A DNA stretch of 64,000 nt, from the NCBI GenBank assembly GCA_028288765.1, contig JAQGHQ010000591.1, positions 20,721 through 84,720 on the forward strand, written 5' to 3'. The stretch is from Gemmataceae bacterium. Lineage in GTDB: Bacteria > Planctomycetota > Planctomycetia > Gemmatales > Gemmataceae. The stretch's first letter is position 1. Every line of letters starts with the position of its first letter. The notes beneath the pieces were generated by a model. That model was given only the letters and a program-made list of their open reading frames with translations. It had not been told where the DNA came from and did not search any database. Below, in pieces: positions 55,636 through 64,000 of the stretch. A program made the position numbers and the translations under genes.

Positions 55636-57171
55636 ATGTCCGGATACCGCACCGAGACCGACAGCATGGGCCCGATCCGGGTCCCGGCCGACCGGTACTA
55701 CGGGGCCCAGACCGCCCGCTCCCTCGTCCACTTCGCGGTCGGGGCCGACACCATGCCCCGGGCCGTCCTCCGGGCGTTCGGTGTGCTCAAGAAGGCCGCC
55801 GCCCTCACCAACCGGGACCTCGGCCTGCTCTCCCCCGAGAAGGCCGGCCTCATCGCCCGGGCCGCCGACGAGGTCATCGCCGGCAAACTCGACGACCACT
55901 TCCCCCTCCGCGTCTGGCAGACCGGCAGCGGCACCCAGACCAATATGAACGTTAACGAGGTCATCTCGAACCGGGCGATCGAGATCGCCGGCGGGCAGAT
56001 GGGCTCGAAGAAGCCGGTCCACCCGAACGACGACGTGAACATGTCGCAGTCGTCGAACGACACCTTCCCCACCGCCATGCACATCGCCGCGGCCGAGGAG
56101 GTGGTCCACACGCTGGTCCCGAGCGTGCAGGCGCTGCGGGACGTGCTCGCGGCCAAGGCGAAGGAGTTCGAGGGGATCGTCAAGATCGGCCGGACGCACC
56201 TGATGGACGCGGTGCCGCTCACCCTCGGGCAGGAGTTCTCCGGGTACGTCGCCCAGCTCGACTACGGTCTCGCGGCGGTCAAGGCCGCGCTCCCGATGCT
56301 CCACGACCTCGCGCTCGGCGGGACCGCGGTCGGCACCGGGCTCAACGCCCACCCGGAGTTCGCCGGCCGGGTGGCGAAGACGATCGCCGCCCTCACCAAC
56401 CTGCCGTTCGTCACCGCCCCGAACAAGTTCCAGGCGCTCGCCGGGCACGAGCCGCTGGTGTTCGCGAGCGGGGCGCTCAAGACGCTCGCGGCCGCGCTCA
56501 TGAAGATCGCCAACGACGTCCGCTGGCTCGCGTCCGGGCCGCGGTGCGGGCTCGGCGAGCTCACCCTCCCGGAGAACGAGCCGGGGTCGTCGATCATGCC
56601 CGGGAAGGTGAACCCGACGCAGTCCGAAGCGCTGACGATGGTGTGCGTGCAGGTGATGGGGAACGACGCCGCCGTCGGGTTCGCCGCGAGCCAGGGGAAC
56701 TTCGAACTGAACGTGTTCAAGCCGGTCATCGTCCACAACTTCCTGCACTCGGTCCGACTGCTCGCCGACGCCTGCCGGAGCTTCCGCGAGCACTGCGCGG
56801 CCGACACGCCGGAGACCGATTACGAGGCGCTCGAATACGGCGTCGGTGCGGACACCGGGATGGTCGAGGTGGACCAGTCGAAACTGCGGCCGAAGGCCGG
56901 GGGGAAGGTGCGGAAGGGGATCGACGCGAACCGCAAGCAGATCGCGGCGTTCGTGTCGAACTCGCTGATGCTGGTCACCGCCCTGAACCGGCACATCGGG
57001 TACGACGCGGCGGCGAAGATCGCGAAGGCCGCCCACCACAACGGGACGACCCTCCGCGAGGAGGCGGTGAAGCTCGCCCCGCCGCTCAAGGACGGCAGCG
57101 GGGTCCTCACGGCGGAGAAGTTCGACGCGATCGTGCGGCCGGAGAAGATGACCGGACCGGGGAACGAATAA
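55636..57171 (+). CDS. fumC: Fumarate hydratase class II with an insertion
   Basis: A 511-residue fumarase of the TCA cycle, about 45 residues longer than typical (about 460-467). It starts MSGYRTETDSMGPIRVPADR. The family signature is GSSIMPGKVNPTQSEAL, and the catalytic helix regions are GSGTQTNMNVNEVISNRA and HPNDDVNMSQSSNDTFPTAM. After SFREHCA the normal continuation (GI-x-ANR) is delayed by about 38 residues, TPETDYEALEYGVGADTGMV to GGKVRK. The insertion falls on the C-terminal domain side. ATG is chosen by family alignment. It is convergent with the sigma factor gene. Confidence 0.95.
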   Translation: MSGYRTETDSMGPIRVPADRYYGAQTARSLVHFAVGADTMPRAVLRAFGVLKKAAALTNRDLGLLSPEKAGLIARAADEVIAGKLDDHFPLRVWQTGSGTQTNMNVNEVISNRAIEIAGGQMGSKKPVHPNDDVNMSQSSNDTFPTAMHIAAAEEVVHTLVPSVQALRDVLAAKAKEFEGIVKIGRTHLMDAVPLTLGQEFSGYVAQLDYGLAAVKAALPMLHDLALGGTAVGTGLNAHPEFAGRVAKTIAALTNLPFVTAPNKFQALAGHEPLVFASGALKTLAAALMKIANDVRWLASGPRCGLGELTLPENEPGSSIMPGKVNPTQSEALTMVCVQVMGNDAAVGFAASQGNFELNVFKPVIVHNFLHSVRLLADACRSFREHCAADTPETDYEALEYGVGADTGMVEVDQSKLRPKAGGKVRKGIDANRKQIAAFVSNSLMLVTALNRHIGYDAAAKIAKAAHHNGTTLREEAVKLAPPLKDGSGVLTAEKFDAIVRPEKMTGPGNE

Positions 57172-57172
57172 G

Positions 57173-57580
57173 AGAAGAGGAACGAACCACAGAGTCACAG
57201 AGGGCACAGAGCCCGGACACACAGAGGAGAAGAAGAGTGAGTTAGTGAATGAATGGGCGGAACTCCGTGGCCCGCCGGCCGCCCAGGGCTCCCGCCCTGG
57301 GCTAAGAACGGCCGCCCCTCCGCGGCTACCAAACTCGGCCGTCTTTGCCCCGGAGGGGCATTCGTCCTTAGCCCAGGGCGGGAGCCCTGGGCGGCCTTCG
57401 CGGCTCACTAACGAACCCGGGCCGGGCGGCCTCCTTGGCACGAACCCGGCCCGTCTTTCAGTCTTTCAGAGTGGTACCCGTCTGCAGCCCGGGGCGGTCT
57501 TCTCTTTCACCCTCTATCCGTTCGTCCTCCGTGTGTCCGGGCTCGGTGCTCTCTGTGACTCTGTGGTTCGTTCCTCTTCT
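57173..57580. repeat. Nested double inverted repeat between convergent genes
   Basis: Outer arms of 56 bp (57173-57228 and 57525-57580), composed of CACAGAGT/CACAGAGG-type octamers, match with about three mismatches. Inner arms of 30 bp (57277-57306 and 57367-57396) begin GGCCGCCCAGGGCTCCCGCC and match exactly. So one hairpin sits inside another. It separates fumC and the sigma gene, and probably stops transcription from both. Confidence 0.9.
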
Positions 57581-57594
57581 GACTCTTCCGACTC

Positions 57595-59199
57595 TTACTC
57601 GTCCCCGTCGGCGAACTCTTCGAGCCGCTGGCTGCGGGTCGGCTGGCGGAGCTTCAGGAGCCCGCGGGCCTCGATCTGGCGGATCCGCTCGCGGGTGATC
57701 CCGTACAGCTTCGCCACCTCGTCGAGCGTCTTCGGCGTCCCGTCCTTCAGCCCGAACCGGAGCTCGATCACCTCCCGCTCCCGCGGGGCGAGGCTGCGAA
57801 GAACCTCGTTGATCCGGTCCCGGAGCAGCCGCTGGTCGACGTGCTCGCCCGGGTTCAGGGTGTGGTGGTCGCTCAGGAAGTCCTCGAGCGCCCGCTCCCC
57901 GTCCCCGCCGACCGGCTCGTGCAGGCTGACCGGGTGCCGGCCGACCACCCGCAGGCTCCGGGTATCCTCGGCCTTCACCCCGAGGGCGAGGGCCAGCTCC
58001 TCGGTGGTCGGGTCCCGGCCGGTCGCGGCCGACATCTCGCTCCGCTTCCGCTCGATCTTCGCCAGCATCCCGATCTGGTGGCACGGCACCCGGACCGTCC
58101 GGGCGTGGTCGTGCAGGGCCCGGGTGATGCCCTGCCGGATCCACCACGTCGCGTAGGTGCCGAACTTGAATTCCTTCTGCCACTCGTACTTGTCCACCGC
58201 CCGCATCAGCCCGCGGTTCCCTTCCTGGATCAGGTCGGCGAACGGGAGCCCGCGGTTGCGATAGTTCTTGGCGATGCTCACCACCAGCCTGAGGTTCGCC
58301 TCGGCGAGGTCCCGGCGGACCCGCTGGTACGCCAGCCGCCGCCTGCGGATCACCTTCACCAGTCCGGTCAGCTCGTTCGGGGTCAGCCCGGCCCGGACGG
58401 TGGCCTCCCGCAGCACCTTCGCGGCCTTCACCCGGTCGTGCGGGCAGCCGGCCCCGGCGTGCGCCTTGACGAGGTGTTTGAGCTCGTCGGCCATGTCCGT
58501 CAGCTCGTCCGTCAGCCGCTCCAACAGCTCGGTCCGCGGGGACAGTTCGGAGGCCAGCTTGGCGCACTTGGCGAGCCGGTGGAACCGGACCCGCCGCCAG
58601 GTGGCGGCCGACCCGGGGAACTCGTCCCGCACGCCGGCCGCGAACTCCTCCGCCTCCTGCCCCAGGAGCCGCCGCAGGGTGGTCAGGTTCTTGGCCAGCC
58701 GGCTGAGGATCTGGATGCGGGAGAGTTTCAGCTCGGGGGACGAGTAGACGTCGACGTGCGGGTCGATCGGGACCTGCCCGGCGGCGATCTGGTCGAACTT
58801 GTCGGCCACCCGGGTGAGCACGCGGACGCACAGCAGGGCGGCCCGCCGGAACCGGTTCCGGTGGTACTCGAGCCGGCGGGCGAGGGCGAGTTCCTTGTCC
58901 CGCGTCAGGAGGGGGATGGCCCCCATCTGGCGGAGGTAGAGCCCGAGCGCGTCGTCCGGGCCGGACGTATAGTCCTCGTCCGCCGGGGCCTCGTCGTCGA
59001 CCGGGCCGGCGACCTCGGCCGGCTCAAGTGCGGTGTCCTCGTCCGCGTCGAACTCGTCGGACAGGTCGTCGGCTCCGCCCAGCTCGGGGTCGTCATCGAC
59101 CTCTTCGGCCTCGCGGTCGGGGGTCAACAGCTCCTCGGCCGACCGGGTTTCCGGGTCGTCGTGCGAAGCGGTCCGTTCGTGTCGAAACATCCGGCTCAT
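57595..59199 (-). CDS. RpoD-like RNA polymerase sigma-70 factor
   Basis: A 534-residue sigma factor. The first ~85 residues are acidic (EEVDDDPELGGADDLSDEFD). Region 1.2 is DDALGLYLRQMGAIPLLTRD, region 2 has LRLVVSIAKNYRNRGLPFAD and FKFGTYATWWIRQGITRALH, region 3 is around HQIGMLAKIERKRSE, and region 4 is LAPREREVIELRFGLKDG with TLDEVAKLYGITRERIRQIE. All regions of a primary or group 2 sigma are present. Between 1.2 and 2 there is a long non-conserved part with CPHDR and Arg-rich helices. It may be an alternative housekeeping factor; the main rpoD could be elsewhere. Confidence 0.93.
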   Translation of the reverse strand: MSRMFRHERTASHDDPETRSAEELLTPDREAEEVDDDPELGGADDLSDEFDADEDTALEPAEVAGPVDDEAPADEDYTSGPDDALGLYLRQMGAIPLLTRDKELALARRLEYHRNRFRRAALLCVRVLTRVADKFDQIAAGQVPIDPHVDVYSSPELKLSRIQILSRLAKNLTTLRRLLGQEAEEFAAGVRDEFPGSAATWRRVRFHRLAKCAKLASELSPRTELLERLTDELTDMADELKHLVKAHAGAGCPHDRVKAAKVLREATVRAGLTPNELTGLVKVIRRRRLAYQRVRRDLAEANLRLVVSIAKNYRNRGLPFADLIQEGNRGLMRAVDKYEWQKEFKFGTYATWWIRQGITRALHDHARTVRVPCHQIGMLAKIERKRSEMSAATGRDPTTEELALALGVKAEDTRSLRVVGRHPVSLHEPVGGDGERALEDFLSDHHTLNPGEHVDQRLLRDRINEVLRSLAPREREVIELRFGLKDGTPKTLDEVAKLYGITRERIRQIEARGLLKLRQPTRSQRLEEFADGDE

Positions 59200-60175
59200 G
59201 TCACATCCGATCCCCGACCGGTGAGGCCCCGGTCGGTAATGGCAATCCCGTGTGTCCAGACATCGGCCCGGGTCCGGCGGAGGCAACCTCCGACCGTGGT
59301 TCGGGCCGACGAGTTGTAGTTCTGCAAATGGGGAACCGGCCGGTGGCGGTTCCGGGCGCCGGCGGCCGGGAAACAGCTATTTTCAGCGGGCCAGATTAGA
59401 GTTCAGTCCCGCCAAACATTTCAGACGTCCCGGGCGGAATAAAGGTTCGCCGCGAGTGACGGAAAAGCTCAAGTCCGCTGTTATTATACCCGACGCCGCG
59501 ACAAGTGTGCCAAGAAACGGCCGGTAAAGTTTCGCCCGGTTACCCCATCAGACCGGCGCAGCCCACACCCTAATCCGGCCGCAACTCCCATGCCGATCTC
59601 CAGTAAGGTGGATATTCTTGTTTGCCGACAGGTTCGGTCCTGAAACGATTGCGCCACGTAGGTCGTCTCTCTGTTTGGCTCTATTTATGCCGCCAACTGC
59701 GCCCGGACGGCCTGGGTGGCAGGTCGTTGCTCGTTGCCGTCTCGGTGTCGCCCCCTCTGGGACATTTTCGTAGCTGCGACCGCCAACTGCAGGTCCGTTG
59801 TGGTGTTCCGCGTTGTGGCACCCCGGGCCGTCTGCATGAAGGACAAGCGGGCCGCTTGCCTGCTGCAAACGGGTGGCGGGTGTGGCCCGAATAGTCAGTC
59901 CCCGGAGGGGTGCTACTACTAACGGCTAAAAGCCACCTGCCGTTGGTAGGGGTGGCACGAATTGGTAGCCCCCGGAGAGGAGGTGTTCTGCCCACTGCTG
60001 ACTGCCCCACTGCCCACTACCGCTTGCCGGAAGATATGAACCTCGCCCGCTCCCGACCCCCGTCCGGGTGCGTCTCAAGTCCCCCCCCAAAATGTCGACC
60101 CGCGATCGGCCCGGCGCCCACCTCGATCCGCTGGGCTGTCGCGGTGGTGCCCCGTCGCGGGTTGCCGCAAGCGGA
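59200..60175. other. Long intergenic region
   Basis: About 1 kb with no supported protein. It contains the sigma gene's promoter region and a moderately repetitive stretch at about 59895-60025 with GTCCCCGGAGGGGTGCTACT, a near-inverted GTAGCCCCCGGAGAGG and CTGCCCACTGCTGACTGCCC-type heptamers like those at 6486. The part from 59440 to 59540 is AT-richer and may hold a promoter. Confidence 0.55.
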
Positions 60176-60459
60176 TTACCGGGGTGGTCGGGCTTTCGCC
60201 GGTCGGGCCAGCTCGCCGTACCACGCATCCAGCCCCTTGCGCGAGCGATAACTTGACGGGCGGAAGACCCCCCGGAAGAGAAGACGGACGACCAGCCCGG
60301 CGGTCAGGATCTGGAGCTTCCGGCCGGACGTGGGGAGGCGTCGTCGACGACGATCACCTCGAACAGCTCCCCGACCTCCTCGGCCGACGCGAACACGGCC
60401 CGGAGGGTCGGGCCGATGGACTGCTCCTCGTTGTGCGCCGGGATCACGAACGAGATCAT
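60176..60459 (-). pseudogene. Family 2 glycosyltransferase with internal deletion
   Basis: The first ~42 codons, MISFVIPAHNEEQSIGPTLR to FEVIVVDDAS, are the start of a GT2 enzyme, including the first metal- and nucleotide-binding Asp motif. After that the frame changes, and the other frame reads RKLQILTAGLVVRLLFRGVF and KGLDAWYGEL, the C-terminal end of GT2 proteins of this type. The middle of the enzyme (about 150-170 residues) has been lost along with the frame. Confidence 0.85.
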
Positions 60460-60567
60460 CGACCACCCCCGCGGCAGGATCACATCCCTCTCCGGAAGAC
60501 GTCTCGCGGGGGCGTCCGTTGCACGACTGTGGTCGAGGTCCTGCCGGGGGAGTCCGGGCACCTGAGG

Positions 60568-60585
60568 GTTAAGATTGGTTAAGGT
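60568..60585 (-). promoter_or_regulatory. GTTAAGAT/GTTAAGGT direct repeats (third TTAAC-type site)
   Basis: Read on the minus strand, this is ACCTTAACCAATCTTAAC, two units exactly 10 bp apart, the same as the tandem motif in the elements at 16858 and 25539. It lies about 110 bases upstream of the GT2 pseudogene start, in the right orientation to regulate it. The surrounding ~200-nt element is not otherwise recognisable here. Confidence 0.55.
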
Positions 60586-60758
60586 TTTGCGACTGATTCC
60601 GGCCGTGGCGAGCCAACCGCGGAAAAGTCTATTCTATATAAATCGTTATTAAATATAGTGTTGCGTCAATTCGGCCACGGCTTCGATGGGTCGGCCACGA
60701 TACGATGACACCCGTACCGGGCGCGCGGGCACATTCGACGGAGCGAAGGGAGCGACCG

Positions 60759-61088
60759 ATGGCCTTCAACGAGGACCTGGCCGAACGCATCCGGGACCAG
60801 CTGGTCCGGCGGAAGAATATCGAGGAGAAACGGATGTTCGGCGGGCTCGCCTTCCTGCTGAACGGGAACATGCTGGTCGGCGTCAGGAAGGACTCCGTCA
60901 TCGTCCGGCTCGGCCCGGACGAGGGGGAGGTCGCGCTGACGGAGCTGCACGTCGGGGCATTCGTCATCAACGGCCGGGCGATGAAGGGCTGGATCGTGGT
61001 TGCCGCCGAGGGCGTCGAGGAGGACGACCAGCTGGCCGGCTGGGTCGAGCGGGCAACGGCGTTCGTCGGGACACTGCCGGCGAAATGA
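60759..61088 (+). CDS. TfoX N-terminal domain protein
   Basis: A 109-residue protein starting MAFNEDLAERIRDQLVRRKN. It has the TfoX/Sxy N-terminal signature: EEKRMFGGLAFLLNGNMLVG, then VRLGPDEGE and GRAMKGWIVV. In enteric bacteria the TfoX protein helps control competence, but single-domain versions are widespread and uncharacterised. No C-terminal TfoX domain is present. The upstream region (60600-60660) is AT-rich and could hold the promoter. Confidence 0.9.
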   Translation: MAFNEDLAERIRDQLVRRKNIEEKRMFGGLAFLLNGNMLVGVRKDSVIVRLGPDEGEVALTELHVGAFVINGRAMKGWIVVAAEGVEEDDQLAGWVERATAFVGTLPAK

Positions 61089-61143
61089 CGGTGTGTTCGA
61101 TACTGCGGTCCGGGGCGACACCCGGTTTCAGGAGGGACGACCC

Positions 61144-61254
61144 ATGTCGAGGAGCCAGAAGCAGACCACCCGCCGGCCCGCGACGAAGTTCCCGCACTTG
61201 CAAAAGAAGATCGCTAAGGCGAAGGTGCGAAAGCCGGCGGGCAAGAAGAAGTGA
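61144..61254 (+). CDS. Very small basic protein
   Basis: A 36-residue protein starting MSRSQKQTTRRPATKFPHLQ and ending in GKKK, with 13-14 basic residues. AGGAGGG lies 8 bases before the ATG, a strong ribosome binding site, and it follows the TfoX-like gene by about 55 bases. A nucleic acid-binding or ribosome-associated role is possible. It would be missed by most gene callers. Confidence 0.5.
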   Translation: MSRSQKQTTRRPATKFPHLQKKIAKAKVRKPAGKKK

Positions 61255-61447
61255 GCCGACGTGACTGAAGGCGAGTGGCTCACCCCGAATGGCATTGATC
61301 ATTTCCCGCCCGCGTGGGCCTCGAAGACTCGACCCACGCGGGACCAGCCTTCTTGTTGCCCAGTGACGGGGGGCGGCGGCCCCGCGTCGGCGGAGCAAAG
61401 ACGGGACGCCGAACCCGGCGGCGAGGTCGTCCGGGTCATTCACACGG

Positions 61448-62032
61448 TCAGGGTCGCACTGGATCGGTGGGTAAGGCCGGTTCCGGCGGCCGAACCTTCC
61501 ACGGGACCATCCGCTTGAGGAATCCGTCCCTCACGACCAGGGTGTGAACCAACACCGCCCCGACGTGGGTGATGAACGTCAGGAACAAGAGGTATGCGAG
61601 GATGGTGTGCGTCTTCCGGAGAGCCGCGTACAGCATCAAATCGTGCGGAAGGATGTACGGCAGACGCAGGGGCCCGGGCAGGACGATCGGATAGCGCGCC
61701 GCCGACAGCATTCCCCAGCCGATCAAGGGGAGAGCGAACATCAGCCCGTACATCGTGAATTCGGCCGCCGTTGCCGCCAGCCGTTCCGCGCGCCCCATCG
61801 TGGCCGGCCAGGGAGGAGGCGGGTTCAACACCCGGTTCACGAAGCGAACGACGACCAGGATGAGGATCGCGACGCCCAGCGGGCGGTGGACCGACACGAG
61901 CGCGTGGTAGTTCGCCAGCGAGACGACCATGGTGACGCCGATGCCGAGCATGGTCAGGACCATCGCGGCCATCGTCCAGTGAAGCAGCCGCGAGAGGGTG
62001 GTGAATTGGTGGCGTTCGGTTGACGTACTCAT
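61448..62032 (-). CDS. Cytochrome b561-type membrane protein
   Basis: A 194-residue protein with four predicted membrane helices. Heme-ligand histidines appear in LLHWTMAAM, LVSVHRPLGV, LRKTHTILAY and FITHVGAVLVH. This is the usual pattern of bacterial CybB-like cytochrome b561, which passes electrons between quinols and periplasmic partners. Its start overlaps the stop of the catalase-like gene by 4 nt (ATGA), so the two are translated together. Confidence 0.9.
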   Translation of the reverse strand: MSTSTERHQFTTLSRLLHWTMAAMVLTMLGIGVTMVVSLANYHALVSVHRPLGVAILILVVVRFVNRVLNPPPPWPATMGRAERLAATAAEFTMYGLMFALPLIGWGMLSAARYPIVLPGPLRLPYILPHDLMLYAALRKTHTILAYLLFLTFITHVGAVLVHTLVVRDGFLKRMVPWKVRPPEPALPTDPVRP

Positions 62033-63138
62033 TTGCCTTTCTCCACGTCGGCGGGCGTGACCGCGCTCGGCGGCTTCATCTCTCCGGCCCGTCTCGTGAA
62101 CGACCGCGAGTAAACCGCCGAGCGCGCACTCAGGAACGGGTCGTCCGACGGCGCCATGCCCGCGGGCAGCACCAGGGGGTCGAAGTTAATCCCGGTCGCG
62201 GCGCTCGTCTCCTCACTCTCCACCCGGTCGAGCGTGAGGGTTCCCACGTCCACCTTTTCCCGCTCATCCGGCCAGGCCATGGTGGCGTCGGCGGTGGGGT
62301 CGCCCGGTTGGCCGATGACGACGACGAGGTGCCACCGCAACGGCTGGCGGTTGATCTTTGCGATCAGCGCGTCGAATAGATACTTCTTATCCCGGGGGGC
62401 CGCCCCGGCGGTTGCCGCCTCGAACGGCTGCGCCGGCGTCATCAGCCAGCGGACCGGGGTGGAATCGCCCGCCGAATTGGTGAAGCGGAACGCGTTCAGG
62501 CCGTGGAACGTGCTGTTCTCAAATCCGGAGGAGACCGGCCGGCCCTTGAGTACCAGCGCCGCTTGCGCGGTTTCGGGATGGCGTGCGAGGAACGCATTCA
62601 TCCTGGCCGGGTCGGGCTTGCCCGTGGCGGGGTCGGGCTCCGACGCGACCATCCGTTCGTAGAACGCCTCGGGGGTCCTGACCGGAAACACGGGCAGGTT
62701 GATCATCGCCGTTCGCCACGTCTCGCCGTCGGGCGGGGAAAACTGGAGCCCCAGGCCGCGGACCGTGTCCGGCATGTCGGCGACGTAAGGGTCTCCGCCC
62801 GTCAAGGAGAAGCGGCCGACGACGGGGACCCGCCCGGGTCGAAAGACGACCGCTTTCGAGAGACGGGCGCCTTGCCCGTTGCCGTCGAAGACCCCGGACA
62901 CGCCCACCCCCTTGGCGTGATTGCGGCGGAACCCGGGGTGGACCCCATCGATCTGCTCGAAGGCGTCCGTGAACCGCGCGGGCGTCAGGTCATCCGGGGT
63001 GAACCACCCGCCGAGGTAGGCGAACGCCCCCGCGAGCGCCGCAAGGATGACGCCAATCAGTCCGACTCTTGCAACCGTGCCGGCATACCGGGGGCGCGGC
63101 CTCCCGGCCCCCGCCGGTGCGTTCGGGTGGGTCGACAT
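62029..63138 (-). CDS. SrpA-type catalase-related protein with membrane anchor
   Basis: A 369-residue protein. A single membrane helix near residues 25-45 (GLIGVILAALAGAFAYLGGW) anchors it. The catalase-like domain has a distal His in GFRRNHAKGVGVSG, FENSTFHGLNAFRF, and a probable proximal heme Tyr in SARSAVYSRSFTRR. Small catalase-like proteins of this type (SrpA) usually have low catalase and some peroxidase activity. The neighbouring cytochrome b561 suggests electron supply to the heme. Confidence 0.9.
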   Translation of the reverse strand: MSTHPNAPAGAGRPRPRYAGTVARVGLIGVILAALAGAFAYLGGWFTPDDLTPARFTDAFEQIDGVHPGFRRNHAKGVGVSGVFDGNGQGARLSKAVVFRPGRVPVVGRFSLTGGDPYVADMPDTVRGLGLQFSPPDGETWRTAMINLPVFPVRTPEAFYERMVASEPDPATGKPDPARMNAFLARHPETAQAALVLKGRPVSSGFENSTFHGLNAFRFTNSAGDSTPVRWLMTPAQPFEAATAGAAPRDKKYLFDALIAKINRQPLRWHLVVVIGQPGDPTADATMAWPDEREKVDVGTLTLDRVESEETSAATGINFDPLVLPAGMAPSDDPFLSARSAVYSRSFTRRAGEMKPPSAVTPADVEKGK

Positions 63139-63904
63139 CTGCCACTCCGATCAAGTAGGGGCGAGATGAACTGTTGCGGGAACACCCGCGGCGAAGGGCG
63201 ATCGGCCTCGGCGCGGACGCCGGTGCCCGGCCGGGTCACCCGCACTGCCAAGCCGGCTCAATCCGGGATCGTGCCTGCAGCTTGGCGGCAAGGACCTCGG
63301 GCGGTCAGCCGGCGCTGCTCCTTCAGCCCCCGGCCGGCCTCCCGCTCGGCGATCGGTGAGATTCCCGGCTTTCCCATGGGGCAACTCCCGATCAGCAGCT
63401 CCCATCTGTTTCAATTATAGGCCGACCGTTGCTGTTCCGGAATGACAAGGTCTCGACCGTTTCGGTCACTCGGCGAGGTGTGCGGGAGTCGGATGTGTGT
63501 GCGCGGTCTTTCGCGTCAGGTGCCGGAACCGTGCCGCAGGCGGTCGCGAGCATCCGAGCGTTCGGCGAGCAGTGTGGGGACCACTGGCGAAGCCGGGACG
63601 CCCCGGTTACGCCCTCATCCCGATCGTCTTCCGCTTCCGCCGCGCATGGCGGTTGTTGACGAACGGCAGATCCTTCGGCTTGAAGCCACCCGCCCGGCCG
63701 CGACCAGTAGTGCGGCTTCTACGCACGTCGCATCGTCACTTCACCGGGAAGTTGCCACTCCCTGACGCCCCGACGACCGCGGTCCCGGGCACCCCGGAAA
63801 AGCTCGCCGTGATGAATGAGAGGTCAAAGCTCGGGCGGACGGTGTTTCATCCGGCGGACGTCCGGTGCGAGGGCTGGTATTCCCCAAGAAAAGTGGACAC
63901 GAAG
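63139..63904. other. Intergenic region at the edge of an IS
   Basis: About 765 bases. Short frames are present but none has a recognisable domain or ribosome binding site. The last part, from about 63880, is the terminal end of the IS (CCCCAAGAAAAGTGGACACG). Confidence 0.55.
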
Positions 63905-64000
63905 TTAACGGTGGGTCTGGTTGTACGTCCGTTCAAATTCGTCCGGGGAGACATACCCCAGGGCGGAATGACGGCGGACGCGGTTGTAGAACACTTCCAG
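63905..64000 (-). CDS. IS3-family transposase OrfB, C-terminal end (partial)
   Basis: The last 31 residues read LEVFYNRVRRHSALGYVSPD, then EFERTYNQTHR and a stop. FYN..R.HS.LGY.SP..FE is the diagnostic end of IS3/IS911-type OrfB, just after the catalytic Glu helix. The gene runs off the window. AAAGTGGACA beyond the stop is typical of the terminal inverted repeat of this group. Confidence 0.92.
   Translation of the reverse strand: MEVFYNRVRRHSALGYVSPDEFERTYNQTHR

Noticed and set aside
63442..63765. Plus-strand frame near the right end
   Set aside because: Arg/Ser-rich with no domain or ribosome binding site; probably chance.

Overview
The window looks like the chromosome of a planctomycete of the family Gemmataceae. 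The evidence is the very GC-rich coding sequence, a paired DUF1549/DUF1553 cytochrome-type protein and DUF1501 protein, a bacterial copy of the tetrahydromethanopterin-linked formyltransferase Ftr, many stand-alone receiver domains, a SWIM-motif mini-protein, and intergenic DNA packed with palindromic and heptamer repeats. The assignment is inference from gene content; no rRNA is present to confirm it.

Layout. 0-6.3 kb: Gfo/Idh/MocA oxidoreductase, LEA-like small protein, two single-domain response regulators and an FHA-GAF-histidine kinase. 6.5-14 kb: a minus-strand operon led by an MBOAT O-acyltransferase and followed by five divergent tandem paralogues of a membrane-anchored SGNH-like protein, four of them coupled by 4-nt overlaps. 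This is the most unusual system in the window. 14.1-16.3 kb: purM and ftr, convergent across a repeat hairpin. 16.3-25.7 kb: an accessory-looking stretch with a long non-coding region, two TolC-family genes, a polyphosphate glucokinase-like gene, a broken GH15 gene, transposase remnants, an AT-rich orphan gene and two members of a small winged-helix-like family. 25.8-31.6 kb: a trypsin-TPM fusion protease, a receiver-like protein, a SWIM mini-protein, dapF, a DUF374 acyltransferase and a GT87-type glycosyltransferase. 31.5-41.7 kb: nhaA, two very large RND pumps and one membrane fusion protein, all on the minus strand. 42.1-46.3 kb: the DUF1501 and PSD1-type pair. 46.4-48.2 kb: tRNA(CAT), terminator, integrase and an IS5-type remnant, probably an eroded island. 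48.2-55.2 kb: small proteins, SET, YhaM-like nuclease, secreted proteins, an esterase-fold protein without its nucleophile, and a TPR protein. 55.6-59.2 kb: fumC with an insertion, and an RpoD-like sigma factor. 60-64 kb: GT2 pseudogene, TfoX N-terminal domain protein, cytochrome b561 plus SrpA-type catalase-like pair, and the end of an IS3 transposase.

How the genes fit together. The MBOAT and its five partners probably O-acylate one or more extracellular polymers, by analogy with AlgI/AlgJ/AlgX and DltB/DltD. The adaptor and RND genes could form a tripartite pump with either TolC-like protein encoded elsewhere in the window. The cytochrome b561 and catalase-like protein form a translationally coupled membrane redox pair.

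Intergenic DNA is itself notable. Four ~150-bp copies of one palindromic element, several heptamer/octamer tandem-repeat hairpins, and a ~200-bp non-coding element present twice (with a related ATCTTAAC tandem motif at a third site) are not explained by the genes. Three coding sequences have ends or inserts made from the GTGAAAA repeat.
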